64,000 bases of DNA from Spongospora subterranea (lineage: Eukaryota; Endomyxa; Phytomyxea; Plasmodiophorida; Plasmodiophoridae): NCBI GenBank assembly GCA_900404475.1, contig OUQQ01000002.1:9727-73726 (forward strand). Direction: 5' to 3'. Position 1 is the first letter of the stretch; every line of letters starts with the position of its first letter. Made by a program: the position numbers and the translations under genes. Positions 11,824-24,524 of the stretch are shown piece after piece. Below the pieces are notes generated by a model. That model did not search any database. It was not told the origin of the DNA and saw only the letters and a program-made list of their open reading frames with translations.

Positions 11824-14348
11824 TCATGAAACAGCCGTTGACACGTTCTGTTCTTCCAGCTCAAGCGCAGCGATCCTTTTTTTGAGCAAGATTTCAATGT
11901 TTGAGCAAAGTGATGGGTCCAACTGCAAGACGCTTTGCTGGACTGCGGCCAAGTCGATCAACCCAAAACCTGGGTCCTCTCCTGCTCCTGAAAGGTTCTG
12001 TTCGTACTCAAATGTGTACCTTGACAGTATTCGCTTTTCGATGGAGACACGATGATCAAGTATAAACGACATCAAAGGTGGCTGATTGATCTGGAAAAAA
12101 GAGTGTTGGGGGAACATTGAATAATCCACGTCTGATGTTGAAATTGGCGATCGTTCCGACCCTCCGTCAGATCCTTGAAACAGCAAATTTCGAACATTTT
12201 CGTGTCTCCACATTACTTGGAACAAATCCACAAACTTCAAGACACGAAGTTTTAGCCTATCAGTCATCATACCGCGTAAATGATCAATCGTACGATAAAG
12301 GGCCAACAATACCAGGCTTTTGATCGAAAACAGCAGCTGTGGCTCCATGTTGTCGAAGTTAGACCAGTAAATCCGAAATGTTCCCCTCTTCGAAACGTCC
12401 ACAATTGGGAATCGTTGATCGAAATCTGTAGGAAACGATTTTCAGGAAAAATTCTATAAACCCGAGTTAATAGTTCACCTCTACTTCACCTTCATCAACA
12501 AGGTATATCCCATCGCATATTTCGCCCTTACATTGAAATGTCTCGCCAGCAGGTATGAACTGTTCACTCATCGCCATGAACAAATCTAGCGAGAAAGACG
12601 GATCGGCCCCATCGAAAAAGTTGGTCCATTTGCAGAAATTCTTGTGAATATGGATAGCGACCTGATTTCTGAGACTTGGTGGCAGCGCCAAAAGAACAGT
12701 CTTTTCATGAGCTAGTTCCCTTTCTGACCCATAGAAAGACAGTACATAAAACCTTCGGATGCGATTGGCAATGATTGTCGGTAGCCTCCGAAACTCGATA
12801 TAATGATTGATGGCATCTAATTTCTGAGTGAATTCGCCATAGCGCTCCGATACACGCCCAAAATATCCGATTACGCTAGTGATGATGAAAGCGAAGAAAC
12901 CTGCACCGAACACGATAGCGAGTAGATTGAAAATCGTTTCCATCAGCGTCACGGCAACGATGTCGCCATATCCTGAAGTCGAATTCAATTCTGCAAGGAA
13001 AGCTTTGAACTCATGCAGACTGACCAACAGTAGAGATAGTCGCCATTGACCAGTAAAACGCAGAGGCCAATACTTTGTCAGTATCGTCCGCATCCAAACC
13101 AGAATTGGTGACCCAACTGGGAGCTCCAAGCCTGGCTTCGAACTGGCCGATAAATGCGAATGAGCATGCACATAAATTGGTCAACAGAATCGCAGAGATG
13201 AGAAGCTTTGATAAGCGCTCCGTCTGAACGGGAAATTAGTAAACAAATGTTTAAATGGAATAGTTGGCGAAAAGAGACAACCGACCTTGTGTCGAAAAAA
13301 AAGAGACACTGAAAATAGGTGCAAAATCTGACGAAGTTTGTACAAACGGATCAGTTCAGCGAGCGCAATTACACGGGCCAGAGGTACGATTCCTCCGAAC
13401 AGATACATGTCATCTGCAAGGACCATCAACACGCTGCTATGTTTGACGACATTCGCAAAATAACGCACCGAATATGATATCCACGGGAATGCAGGCCCAA
13501 ATATCGAGAACAAACCATTTGTGAAGATAATCGATGAATATTTGCCACCGATCATGGATTACAATTTCTTCAAAGCGTATGGCGGTGTTCAANNNNNNNN
13601 NNNNNNNNNNNNNNNNNNNNNNNNNNNNNNNNNNNNNNNNNNNNNNCGGGAATGCAGGCCCAAATATCGAGAACAAACCATTTGTGAAGATAATCGATGA
13701 ATATTTGCCACCGATCATGGATTACAATTTCTTCAAAGCGTATGGCGGTGTTCAAGTTTACGATGAGATCCACAAGCCAAAACAAGTTTACTAATCGGTG
13801 ATACGAGAACCATCCGGTGCTTTGTGCACTGAACATTGCCAGTCTACAAACAAATCGAGGCCAATCAGAAACGACGTGTGCAAGTATGATATTGTCAGAC
13901 CTGACAGGAATTATGATTCCAGTGAAAAGAAGCAGGAAGCAGACGATCATGTTCCAAATGGTTTTCGAAAACCCAAGCGGATGCAGCACGAAATTTGGCA
14001 GGAATTCGACTCCAGAATTATAAACCAGCCTGAACTTCTGCTGAACCTGACCTCGATTAATTCCTTCAACAAGAGATTCGGAATTCTGTCGCGATAGCGG
14101 TAGCCGGCGGAGAGTGCGGTTGATGGTTCTTTCGTGGGCCTGGCGGCAGGTTGTATTACATATTCTTTGATCAGACCATAACAAGCGTTGGAACTAACAG
14201 GAGCAGCGCCGATCGGTGGCTTTTGAAATGCCGAGTGAATGCGATTGAGAGCATTGCCAAGCCCTTCATGGCGTTGGTGCATGTCGTTGAGGCTAAGGAT
14301 TTCCCCCTTAACTGGTGAAAGGGAGTTGATTCTTGATCGGGTAGCCAC
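11824..14348 (-). CDS. Cyclic-nucleotide-type (HCN/KCNH-like) potassium channel
   Basis: This is a multi-exon minus-strand gene. The N-terminus (MATRSRINSLS...) is cytoplasmic. S1-S2 are around IWNMIVCFLLLFTGIIIPVR and FSYHRLVNLFWLVDLIVNLN. S4 carries regularly spaced arginine/lysine (VPLARVIALAELIRLYKLRQ), and S5 is KLLISAILLTNLCACSFAF. The pore is restored by removing intron GTCAGT...TTCAG (about 12969-13019): FYWSMATISTVGYGDIVAVT, with the K+ filter GYGD. S6 is FGAGFFAFIITSVIGYFG. A C-linker and partial cyclic-nucleotide-binding fold follow (FIPAGETFQCKGEICDGIYL), then a long tail ending EEQNVSTAVS. The assembly holds a 54-N gap with 109 bp repeated on both sides inside S2-S3. Collapsing the copies restores one S2-S3 segment, so the duplication is not a real extra helix. 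Ligand dependence cannot be judged. Confidence 0.8.
13484..13755. repeat. Assembly artefact: duplicated flanks around a 54-N gap
   Basis: Positions 13484-13592 (109 bp) recur identically at 13647-13755, on both sides of N at 13593-13646. This is the pattern left when two overlapping contigs are scaffolded without merging. The real sequence is most likely one copy with no gap. Confidence 0.9.
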
Positions 14349-14565
14349 CCGGAACCTGACCGAGAATCCGGAAAATCAGATTAATCTATGATGATGATGA
14401 CATAGCGTTTGGGGCGGATGAGGAGAGGAAGGAAATATTGATCATGTTGGGTGAGCACGATAAATAACGGACATGGTGTCATTGCAATACGCCAACTACG
14501 ATAAAGGAACGTTGGTTTTAGACAATGAGAATCTGTTAGAAAGGTGTATTAGGGGGGACTGGAGA

Positions 14566-16932
14566 TCAGAAAAACAGGTGGTTGCTTTGGTCTTGGACGA
14601 CTGAATTGCGAGATGAGAACGATATTGACCAATTGAAAGCGTATTGATACCTGCAATTTTCCTGATTGCATTGACAATGGCAGCAGTTCGGTAATTTATC
14701 CGCTAGAAATTGGTTAAATTTAAGGAAATGAAATATGACACGAATACGCATACATTTGTCTTGGCCGTAGCTGAGATTTCTTCGAACGCATCACTCATGG
14801 TATCTTCCAGACCAGAGCGGGCAAAATCTGCTTCAGTAGCTCCAGCCATGATCCTAATCGGGAGCGTTATTGTTGAAAACACGAGGCAATACGCCAGTTT
14901 TACTTTTTTCGTAGCTTATCGGAAAGGGCATCTGGTCCGTTGATTTCATCAAAGGCGTCAGTAACAGCGGTTCCGCGATGTTCATCAAATCGGCGACTTA
15001 ATCGACCAAAGCGAACATGGCTCAGGTTTTTCAGCCACTACGCGTAATGCGATAAGATATACAACGGTGCATTAATCGATGATTACCTCGAAATAGGACA
15101 CAACGACACCTCCCGAGTTCAAAAACAGATCGGGAACAATGACAATCCCGCGCTCTTCGCAGATCTTTTCGCCTGCAGGGGAAGTTGGTCCATTAGCTGC
15201 TTCACCGATAATCTTGGCCTGAATCTTAGAGGCATTCTTTGAGGTAATTTGACGTTCCAGTGCGGCTGGGATTAGAACATCGCATGGCAGACAAAGACCC
15301 TAAACAGTATGCAAGCTGTTAACAACTAGATAGACACAAAAATGAATTGACAACGCACCTCTTTGCTATCACCCAGCTGAGTTTCAGCACCGGTGAACCC
15401 TAGAATACCCCCTGTCTTATCCTCGAACTCCCTCAGCTTCTTGATGTCAATTCCTTCCGGGTTGTGAATATAGCCATCACGCTCGATGATGGCGACTACT
15501 TTAGCGCCGGCTTCATGAAAAAATTTAGCACAATGACGGCCGACATTCCCATATCCTTGGACGATAATAGTCTTGCCAGCAACACCCGGGGTTAATCCAA
15601 GGGCTTCCATTTCCTCCTTGCGCTGTAACCTGACCAAACCAGGTAAGAGAGAATACAAAAAAAAACGCAGCAGCATATACAGGTTCCTGAGACCAAAAAA
15701 TACTCCAAGTCCTATAAAGCATGTGAGTTTGATACGACACAAACCGTACAAGATTAGTGGCATAACCTGTTGCTTCAACTCGGCCTCGAACGCCACCTTG
15801 TTCAAGAGGTTTTCCGGTGACACAGGCCGACGAGTTGACGTTAAGTACGTTGAAAGCTTGGTATGTGTCCTTGATCCACGACATCTCACGTGGACCGGTT
15901 CCAACGTCAGGCGCAGGAACATCAACGGCAGGTCCTATGGAGTTGGTTTTGCACAAAGCTAGTGTAAATGCACGCGTGATCTTTTCAAGCTCGTGTCTAA
16001 GGAGAATCATTTTTTAAGACGGGATACAAGCCAACAACCAGTTTGATTAACTCAAACAAAAGTTAGGAATGAGGCAAATACGAAATTTGAATCCAACTTC
16101 AAGAGCCATTCATGTCAGCGAGAAAAGCGATAAACAATCGAATATTGTGTGACAAACACCTACGTTGAATGTGTTTTGGGATCAATCATGACCCCACCCT
16201 TGGCTCCACCGAATGGGACATCAACCACAGCACCTAACGGCCATCAAATTAATATTACTATCTATGTATAAGGAACGACGAATTTCTGACATTTGAAGGT
16301 CATCAGCATAGCAAGCGCTGTGGTTTCGTGACTATAGTCAAATTAACAATTCGACAATCATCAGAAACTGACAACTTACATGTCTACATGTGGGCTGAAC
16401 CGAATTCCGCCTTTGCATGGAAGGCGATGTCGTGAATGTTGAGCGCGGAACGCCGTCACAACCTCAACCTTCCCATCCCGCTAATAACATACTTTCATTA
16501 TTCAGACAATACTATAAACGTATCTAAATTGACCTTGATTGGCAAAGAGAACTGCAGCAAAGTATCACACGCCTTGATGATCGCCAGTTTTTCTTCAGAG
16601 ACTCCAGAATAGACCGCTGCTTTATCAAAATACGCATGAACGCCATCAAGACTATAAAAGATGATTACGATCGAAGTTCAATATGCCCTTGAAATACTTA
16701 CAATTTTTTGCCCTCCCCGTTTCCACCAGTTGGGTCTGTGAAAGTGTATTAGAAATCAAGACAAGGATTCAGAAAAAGGAGGAAGTATAACCAGTAACGG
16801 CAATGGTCGCCATTCGGGCATGGAGAGGATGTCCAGCCGGCCTAGAGTCAAATCAACAATCGCAACGTGGATGAACCAACGTAGTAACCTCAGATTAGCC
16901 CTGGTCAAACATCTCAGCGATCGTCCCAACAT
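14566..16932 (-). CDS. Glutamate dehydrogenase, mitochondrial
   Basis: A multi-exon gene starting at the ATG at 16932 with a basic, Ser/Leu-rich leader ([14 protein letters not shown]) typical of mitochondrial import. Exon pieces in order: [20 protein letters not shown]; the catalytic-region [40 protein letters not shown]; the Rossmann motif [18 protein letters not shown]; the segment [34 protein letters not shown]; and a C-terminal [15 protein letters not shown]. These are signatures of the family that interconverts glutamate and 2-oxoglutarate plus ammonia. The NSGGV(V)VSYFEW block is shared by hexameric enzymes of the animal and archaeal type. Introns are short throughout. The last exon ends at 14566 after removal of a 48-bp intron (GTATCA...TTCAG). 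Whether it uses NAD or NADP cannot be told here. Confidence 0.92.
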
Positions 16933-17483
16933 TGATTTCAGTCGGTTTTGGGAGATCTCAACCGGGAACCAAACTGGGTGCTAGACGAATGGGGAAAAAA
17001 GAGGATCTCTGGAGTGAGTGTGGTTTATGACGGTCGCCAGTCAGAATACGACAGCGATCACTGGGTTACCTACACTTGCCCCACGTCAGTGCCAGATGAC
17101 TGATGACCCTTAACGGTACGGTGCACGGGGACGGGGTTGCGGCTACCCAGCGCCCAGCCGTCCCCAGGCACCCCATGCGCACTCACGGCTTTGCTTGTTG
17201 CTCCCTAGCGCATCGCGTTGCAAGCGTGACGAACAAAGGGTGTACAGACAACGGCGGGGAAACAGGGCAGATTTTTGTATTTGCAGTTTTACGGATTTCG
17301 CGGGTGGGATGTCGAGAAGTCTCGGCGACGTTGACCAAAAGCATAGTGATCAAAAGTTGGCTGCTCTAAAATATTCCTTGGGTAAATCACGTCGCGGGTA
17401 CATGAAGGGCCGTTAATGACTCGCATTCATCCAATTAGAATAGGAGCGGGAGCAACTGTATCCCAATTTATTGACCAAATAGT
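16933..17483. other. Spacer with a GC-rich core
   Basis: About 17090-17250 is GC-rich (containing gacggggttgcggctaccc), unlike the AT-rich flanks. Short frames here (17103-17369, 17195-17416) show no protein-family features. The GDH upstream region must lie at the left end. Nothing else could be supported. Confidence 0.35.
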
Positions 17484-17919
17484 AATCAAAATACACATCA
17501 AATTCTATCGTTTGCAGGACCCTTGACCGCCATTGGACCTTTTCAAGATTTCTGATTCGCGTTGGTACTCAAGTCGAATGGCAGATCCTGACCGAACCAG
17601 TGAACACAATTATTCCCCCCCCCCCTGAATTAATTGTCCGTGGCGGATGCCGCAACTGATGCAGTCCTTCAGTCCCGAGATTATCGTCGCGGGATATAAT
17701 NAATCAAAATACACATCAAATTCTATCGTTTGCAGGACCCTTGACCGCCATTGGACCTTTTCAAGATTTCTGATTCGCGTTGGTACTCAAGTCGAATGGC
17801 AGATCCTGACCGAACCAGTGAACACAATTATTCCCCCCCCCCCCTGAATTAATTGTCCGTGGCGGATGCCGCAACTGATGCAGTCCTTCAGTCCCGAGAT
17901 TATCGTCGCGGGATATAAT
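17484..17919. repeat. Assembly artefact: tandem copy around a single N
   Basis: 17484-17700 (217 bp) is repeated at 17702-17919 (218 bp) around one N at 17701. The copies appear identical except for a poly(C) run of 11 versus 12. An assembler that failed to merge contigs differing in a homopolymer would produce this. It lies just upstream of the TTC4 start and leaves the coding sequence intact. Confidence 0.9.
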
Positions 17920-17924
17920 AATTC

Positions 17925-19051
17925 ATGGGAAGATTGTCACCGGAAGATGAGGAACTGGAGCGGAAGTTCCAGAGTATGCCTTTGTTTATGGACTCGTTTC
18001 CGCAAGAAGGAGATACTCTGTCTCCAGCTATGGAAGCGCTCCAGGCGTTGCTTGACGAGACTGATCCCAATGGTTGTACATTCGCAGATACTATGCCCTA
18101 TTATCGGCCTAACAATATTCATGGGCAGATCTAGCGAGCGGCCTGAAAGAAAGTGGCAATGAAGCATATCGTCTTGGCAGGAAGCGATGGGATGATGCGA
18201 TCCAATACTACACGAATGCATTAGGATATCCGGTCACTGATAAAGCGTTGCTGGCCACGATATATGCCAATAGAGCACAAGTGCACTTACAGCTTGGCAA
18301 TCTTGGTAAGGCACTTCACGATTGCAAACAGTCGTTGGAGAATAAGGATAAGAGTGTTAAAGTGATATATCGTGCTGGGAGAGCCTGTTTTCTCTTAGGC
18401 CGATATAAAGATTGCATGGATTATTGTGTCAAAGGATTACGGATTGAGCCAAAAAACGACAAGATCAGCGTCATGTTTGACGATGCTAAAAGGAAACTGA
18501 TGGAAGAACGTCGGGGGCGTCTGGAGAAAAAGTCTCGGGCGGATGCTGAGAGAGAAGCGAATGAAAGGATTAGCCAGGCCTGCCGAGAAAGGGAGATCCG
18601 TTTGGTGGAGGATGGCGACGGAAGCGATGATGATGACGATAGCCCATTGTTGCCAGGGGATTCACTTCTGGATTATCGCCCGTATATTGACGACGACTCC
18701 AATATCCACTGGCCAGTCCTCATCCTTTATCCCGAATACCATACCACCGATGTGGTTCGCGATTGGCACGAGCTATCATCGTTCCGAGACGTCTTTCAGG
18801 TCATGTTGTCCCCTCGACCCGATTGGGATGTCGACCAGAACTACGCCATCGATCAGATTCGGGTCTTCTACCGGAACGAATCATCCAATGACTTGTATGA
18901 AGTTGATCTCGACTCCAGATTGATCGACGCCATGAAACGCCCTTCGTTTAACGTCTACCATCGTTTGCCAACATTCCTCATTACATCATACGCTAGTACC
19001 GCCTACTGGAACGAGAATGTTCAACAGTTTATCCGTTGCAATAAAGAATAA
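17925..19051 (+). CDS. TTC4: TTC4/CNS1-type TPR co-chaperone
   Basis: Two exons (17925-18072, 18129-19051; intron 56 bp, phase 1) give 356 residues. The N-terminus MGRLSPEDEELERKFQSMPL precedes three TPR-like repeats: LKESGNEAYRLGRKRWDDAI, then IYANRAQVHLQLGNLGKAL, then VIYRAGRACFLLGRYKDCM. A charged helix follows (AEREANERISQACRERE), an acidic stretch of aspartates, and the conserved C-terminal wheel domain with WPVLILYPEYHTTDVVRDW and VFQVMLSPRPDWDVDQNY. TTC4 (Cns1 in yeast) binds Hsp90 and Hsp70 through its TPRs and aids client folding in the cytosol. The length and domain order match the family. The start at 17925 is the first ATG compatible with the intron phase. Confidence 0.88.
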
Positions 19052-19147
19052 CCAATATCTATTTCAGTTATATATAGGGATCGGATAAAATCATTCCATT
19101 GGGGGGATAGCATCTATCGAATCGGATACAATCGAAATCGGTTTAAT

Positions 19148-19453
19148 TTAACGACGCCCTTCGACCTTTTCAAGTGGCTCGATCATGTTGATGCTGTTCC
19201 CTCGCACCACCTTTAAAAAATCAGAATCGATAAACCATAATGTAATATACGATATGAAAAGAGGATAACTCACCACAATCCCGATATTGTTTCGCTCTTC
19301 AGCCGACACCTCTTCCACCGTATCCTCAAGTACAATATTCATGAACTGATCATATCCTCGTAGAAGGCCGGTGACGCGCCGATTGGCGTTCAGTTTCAGC
19401 GAGACATTCTTGTCCATGTACCGCTCCAGATCGGGTCCTTCTACTTTCGGCAT
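19148..19453 (-). CDS. SNRPG: Small nuclear ribonucleoprotein G (Sm-G)
   Basis: Two exons (19274-19453 and 19148-19210, with a 63-bp intron) give 80 residues. Sm1 is LERYMDKNVSLKLNANRRV followed by TGLLRGYDQFMNIVLEDTVE; Sm2 is IGIVVVRGNSINMIEPLEKV, the RGNSI form typical of SmG. SmG is one of seven proteins in the ring around the U-rich site of spliceosomal snRNAs. I chose the ATG at 19453 because it places the fold at the normal distance from the N-terminus; an in-frame upstream ATG at 19492 would add 13 residues. Confidence 0.93.
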   Translation of the reverse strand: MPKVEGPDLERYMDKNVSLKLNANRRVTGLLRGYDQFMNIVLEDTVEEVSAEERNNIGIVVSYPLFISYITLWFIDSDFLKVVRGNSINMIEPLEKVEGRR

Positions 19454-19858
19454 TGGGATGCGATTCGGGATACGGATGGTCGGCCTACACAACGGCGATA
19501 AACTGACACCTTTAGGGTGATATCACTGGTCCGTCACGGACTCCGAGTTATCTCATCATAATCGGGTCAACACACGATCGTCAAACCAAAACGGGCAATG
19601 AATCGGCAACAGCGTGTCAATATAATTACTCCTGTTCATTTGAATGATAACCACCCGTTTGTCCCGTGCGTTATTTCCACTTCCATCAGTAGATCTATCA
19701 ACTTTCTCGTTATTTTTTATAAACTCGATTTGTGTTTTGACTGATCAGGCGGATTAGCCGTATCTTCACCCCCCGACACCATATTCTCCATCTGCCCAGG
19801 TTTCAGTTCCTGCTTGGTGATTTGTGTACCCTTGGATTGACCCATTCCTCTCCTGATC

Positions 19859-22522
19859 ATGATTGATTACCATCAACCGTATTCCCCATCACCCGACCCA
19901 TTTCGGCCGTCGTCACCAACGGACGTGCTCGACATCGCCAGCGTTCGTGACCGCCTGGTATCGGCGTCGATCGACGATGGTGCTACATCCCAAGTGCACA
20001 TCGTCGCGGCTGTCGATACCGTGATTGGCGATTTATTATCCCGTCTTCTCACGCTGGACCAATGCGCTGCACAATTTACCCAATCGCGTCAACAAATACA
20101 GGAGGTTTGCCATGAGCTGGACCAGGCGCGACGATATGCGACCGAGTTGGAGAAGCAGATCGCCGAGAGAGACGTCCTCGAACAGTACATGCGAGAACAG
20201 ATCGATCGACGGAACGCCACTCTGAACGAGCAACGACGGGAGTTCTACGATCAGCTAATGGTGTTGAAGACGTTAGTGGGTAAACAAGATCAAGACCATA
20301 TACTTCATCATATGCAATTACATGGGATATCATTACAGGATTATCGGGCAGATCATCGCCCAATACTAAAGCGCATGGGATCGCAGATATCGTTCGACGG
20401 CGACGGCAGAGTTGAAGCGGCCGAATGGAATCGATTATTGCAAGAGACACGGGCCAAGCTCGAGAACCGATCGAAGACGTTCGATCTTCAAGTAAGGTCG
20501 TCTGTTCATCTGCTGTTGAAAGGTCTCCAATATGAATATTCCAGGTGAGATTGCTGAAGGACGAACTAGAGGGGTCCAGATTGGAATATACTAATCAGGT
20601 TGAGGTGTCGGAGAGGATCCATCGGCAGAATAAAGAGATACGAGATCAGTTACGGATGGTGAAGATGGAGAAGGTTGAGGAAGCGGCGCGATCGGAGATG
20701 GCGCTGGCCGACTGTATGACCAAGATCAAATTGCTGGAGACACGATTGGAGAATTCGGTGTCGTCGAGCTCGGTGTCGAAGGCGTTCAATCAAGGCGATA
20801 TCAATATGCGATCGCAGATATCGGCTTTGAGTCGTGCCCATGAGGATCAGCTTAAGGAATAGTAGGGCTAAAAAGGAATCGAATGAGGGTTATATTGATA
20901 TTGGGGGTTGTGTAGTATCGGCCAGATTGAGCAGTTGAAGATCGAGCTGATGGCCGAGAAGAAGCGATGCAAAAAGAGTCAGGTAGGGAAAGGGACAACG
21001 TGATTAGGGATCTGATATGGAATGATGATGATAATGATAGGACCTGTTGGCGAATAGCTATTCCACACAGGCAATGAGGACGGAGAGAGGAGCACAGGAT
21101 CAGGGGTATTCGGGGGCATCACCGTCATCATCACCATCGGGTAATGGGGTGAGAAGGAAGGTGGCGAGATCGGCTGCAAGTGACGACACGATCATGATAA
21201 CGCCACAGATACCCAAACAGTATCACCTGTCGTTTGATACGCCTCAATCTCATCGCTCACCAACGCCAGTTGGGTCTGATCAACTCAACCACGCTGATGA
21301 TCATCTGGAACCGATCCCAACGGCGCCTCTCAACGATAACTCCAAACAGGATTTAGCTGCGTTATCAATTGAACAGATCCCATCTGGTTTTCTTAATGAT
21401 AAGTCGGATCAGGGTTCAGAAGCGTTATCAACAAATGAACTTATCACTGATCCATCATTAATCCCAAATATCGATAGATGTGCTGTCCCTGATCTTGCGC
21501 CTTCTCGACCCCAATTGCGCCGTTCAACGTCGGCATCTACTATGCGAATGGGAATACAGACGATCAACAACGTTGATCCGATTGAGGACCAGTTAAAACA
21601 TCGTAATGAGATAATTCAGGAATGTATTGATATTGCGGTGGTTGACGAATCATTGCCGATATTAAGCGAACAAGATGAGATCGAGAATGGAGGTGCAGGA
21701 ATACAGGAAGAGGTCGAGAATAGAGTTGGAGGAGTACATTACGATCGTGGCCAGGATTATCAGCACGAGGAACATATTCCTGATGAAGATGGGCTCAAGA
21801 TTGATAAGGAGTTTGTTGATTACAAGGACGATATCATCACTGATTACAACAAAAATGATGAATATTCGAGCGAAGATCTAGATCTGGAGAGAAAATATCG
21901 GTCCAGTCACGATGAAATGATCAGAAATGCGATAGAAACGGACGATTTACATATGGGTCGTGAAATAGATCATCGACGCGTGGTTAAACAAAGGCGACCC
22001 ATTCATATTGGAATCGACATTCCCTACGGGATTGGCCGAGATGATGATGATGATTTGGCGACCGTCATCAATGAGTATACCGGCGATGATCAATCAGGCG
22101 GTGCCGATCATCAGTTAGAGATGCGATGGCGCAATGTCATGAGCAATAGCTGTGGAGTACAATGCGATGTTGAACAGGATCAGATTATCGTTCATGGTGG
22201 ACATGATCAGGCGATCAGCAATAGAGCGATTCAGAATTGGAAACAGTTTATGGCGTTTATAGCATTGGAACGGCGATCAAAGGAGGGGTCGAAGAAGGCG
22301 GCACGATCGTGGCGTTCTAGTCAAGAAGGATTCAATAGCACAATTGCTGTTTATGGATCTGCTGCTACTTCTAGAACAATAGAACATCAAGATCGGCATT
22401 GGAACCCATCAGCCATTCAGACACGATCCAGATTGGCCAAATCCAACATGACGACTTTGGGGGTTATTGGCGACTATGGCCGCCCTCTAAACAGACATGT
22501 TTTCCAGCTGAAAATATCATGA
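19859..22522 (+). CDS. Long coiled-coil protein, function unknown
   Basis: Four exons (19859-20491, 20545-20861, 20916-20982, 21041-22522) join in phase to 832 residues. Residues about 75-340 form a coiled coil (QSRQQIQEVCHELDQARRYA, DQLRMVKMEKVEEAARSEMA, EQLKIELMAEKKRCKKSQ). A short EF-hand-like DGDGRVEAAEW lies near residue 180 but lacks a full loop. The C-terminal 490 residues are acidic and low in complexity, rich in Asp, Glu, Ser, Gln and His, with several internal DDDD or EE runs, and are probably disordered. I recognise no family. It could be a cytoskeletal or centrosomal scaffold, but only the coiled coil supports that. Confidence 0.75.
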
Positions 22523-23009
22523 TATATCGACTGCGGTTCTAGTTAATTAATGGTCGAAATGCCAATAAAAGGGGCAATTACATCATGAAGATCTTCATCT
22601 ATCGCAGACCGTTAATATCCCCTTTACACAACACCCTCATCGATCACAGATATTTCGTTTGTTGATTGTCACCTTTTATTGACGATCCCGCTCGATAATC
22701 CCTGTCTATCTTCTTGGGCTAATCAATTGATTATAAACGGGCTGGCATTGTTAATCAGCATGTTAACCATTCTGTGCCCGTGTCGTTCTCAATCTGATGG
22801 CACTCTTTGCCAATCCAGTCGCCAAACGACTCAATGTCCCCACCGTAATTGTGTCCACCAACATGATCCTATTGTCGCCAACCACTCTCTGCTAATTTGA
22901 AATAATTGGTCACTGATTTCTGGGTTTATTGGAATTGATTCCCGACCTTGATCGTCAATTCATTCTCACACTATTTCAATATAATGATCACCGTTATCGG
23001 CTCCAAACA
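22523..23009. other. Spacer, nothing supported
   Basis: A 73-codon plus frame (22679-22900) and a 33-codon minus frame (M.VDTITVGTLSRLATG) are open, but neither has splice context or family resemblance. Confidence 0.3.
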
Positions 23010-24524
23010 CTAATCCATTAGCCTGAACACTTTCCCCTTGAACGGTTGGAACCCTCCGGCGATAACAGGTCGCTGGTTGACCAGATCAGCGACCTGTAAT
23101 CGTTCCGCTTCGGATATGATGATCGGCCCATCATCATCATCATCATATGGATCCAATTGAACGTACGATGATTCATGGTAGAACTCGCTATCGATTGCCT
23201 GCCATAATCGAAATATGCATATTCCTGATCAGACCGGAAATCGTTTTAATTTCCAATTCAGGTTCCAATGTGGGGGAATATCAATCACCTGATATTATAC
23301 TGGTTGCGATGCTGGCTGTGAGTAATATCGACACCGCTACCGATATTGGAACAATACAGTTATCGCAGATCCGCTGCCTTGGGTGGATCTGGAACATGGC
23401 GAAGGCGATGGCATATGCGGCACATGAACAGAGCTGAACCACATTCAGCACAATACACTGATAGGATGGTGAGATAGGAGGATATCGATCATCGTTTCCA
23501 CCACAGATACCATGAACAGGTATAGAACCCCAACACATTCAGAACTGGTGGAGATCAGGGTGAATATAGCGACTAGACACCAGAAGATGGCGTTCTCTAG
23601 ACTATCGATAATGAACCATCCTAAGGCGCAAACCTGCCAACTTTAGTTAATGATGTTCCAGTGAGCAAATCAATATATTTCACTGAACCAATTGTGCCAA
23701 TATGAACGGTCTAATGGATTGGACCCAGACTTGTGGTTCGGGTCTGGGATTATCTGGTTCAACCCATATCACCATATTCAGTTAAATATTGGTACAAAAG
23801 GATATTTTCTATTATCAGCAAATGATCAGGTTTTGTGGTTTTGTTATCAGTGGCTGCGCTAGTTGGGCTAAAGCGGGGCGTTGGTCCTTCGGTTCCCCAT
23901 CTCAAAATGTCGCCCCCCCCCCCCCCCCCACAGATTCGAAAATGGTTTTGTTGAGTCAGGTCGGGACATTAATAAACACCGAAGGATGTCATCTCTAGAC
24001 GGAACGAGTGATCAATCTGTTGATATTATGAGCAGAACGTGGCGATCATATTGAACGGAAAGGAAGCGAGGGGTTGGTGTCGGCTGGACCTGAGGACCTA
24101 TCTCATAGGCGATCGGCTGGATATGGATTGACCATTGACTCTATTGCTTGATCAACAAGAGGTGGCGATAGCGGAGGAACCTGAAACGGATTCGGTTTTA
24201 TCATAACTCCTCTTCCTGTATTTGGATCGGTGAACTGACCCGGTTTTGTGATCTTGGTGATTGCTGTTTCCGGCGGTGATGATGTCGTTAATGATTGTTG
24301 TTGGTACAGCTGCTGTTCTGGAATAGATATTGACATTGAGGGTGTGATACAGGTTGGAACGATGTAGGGGTGTCTGATGAGCAGCCCGGGCATTGGATGC
24401 TGCTTACGTAAAAAATTGTGTTTTCAGTATCAAATGTGAAAGGCCATCTGACAATTGGGATTTATTAGAGTGGGCGAACAGGATCCAACATCATACACGC
24501 CTTGATTTCTGATGGTGTTTCCAT
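23010..24524 (-). CDS. Putative multi-spanning membrane protein
   Basis: A provisional model. The ATG at 24524 opens METPSEIKA. The next segment (24392-24103) is Pro/Gln-rich (KPGQFTDPNTGRGVMIKPNP). Three hydrophobic stretches follow on the same strand between 23700 and 23280: GWFIIDSLENAIFWCLVAIF with ECVGVLYLFMVSVVETMIDI, then CAAYAIAFAMFQ, then IVPISVAVSILLTASIATSI. The last exon (23197-23010) ends in a soluble tail with DPYDDDDDGPIIISEAERLQ and PVIAGGFQPFKGKVFRLMD. A four-helix membrane protein with cytosolic termini is likely. Splice phases between the last hydrophobic exon and the tail do not close in my hands, and a poly(C) run lies in the presumed intron, so exon edges are uncertain. 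No family is recognised. Confidence 0.42.

Noticed and set aside
15573..15962. 129-codon plus-strand frame
   Set aside because: Opposite the glutamate dehydrogenase exons; compositional shadow.
20036..20450. Minus-strand frames opposite the coiled-coil gene
   Set aside because: The plus-strand coiled coil has in-phase introns on both sides; the minus frames do not.
23910..23930. Poly(C) run as a telomere or regulatory signal
   Set aside because: A simple C17 homopolymer, also seen as C11/C12 near 17.6 kb; no repeat unit beyond one base.
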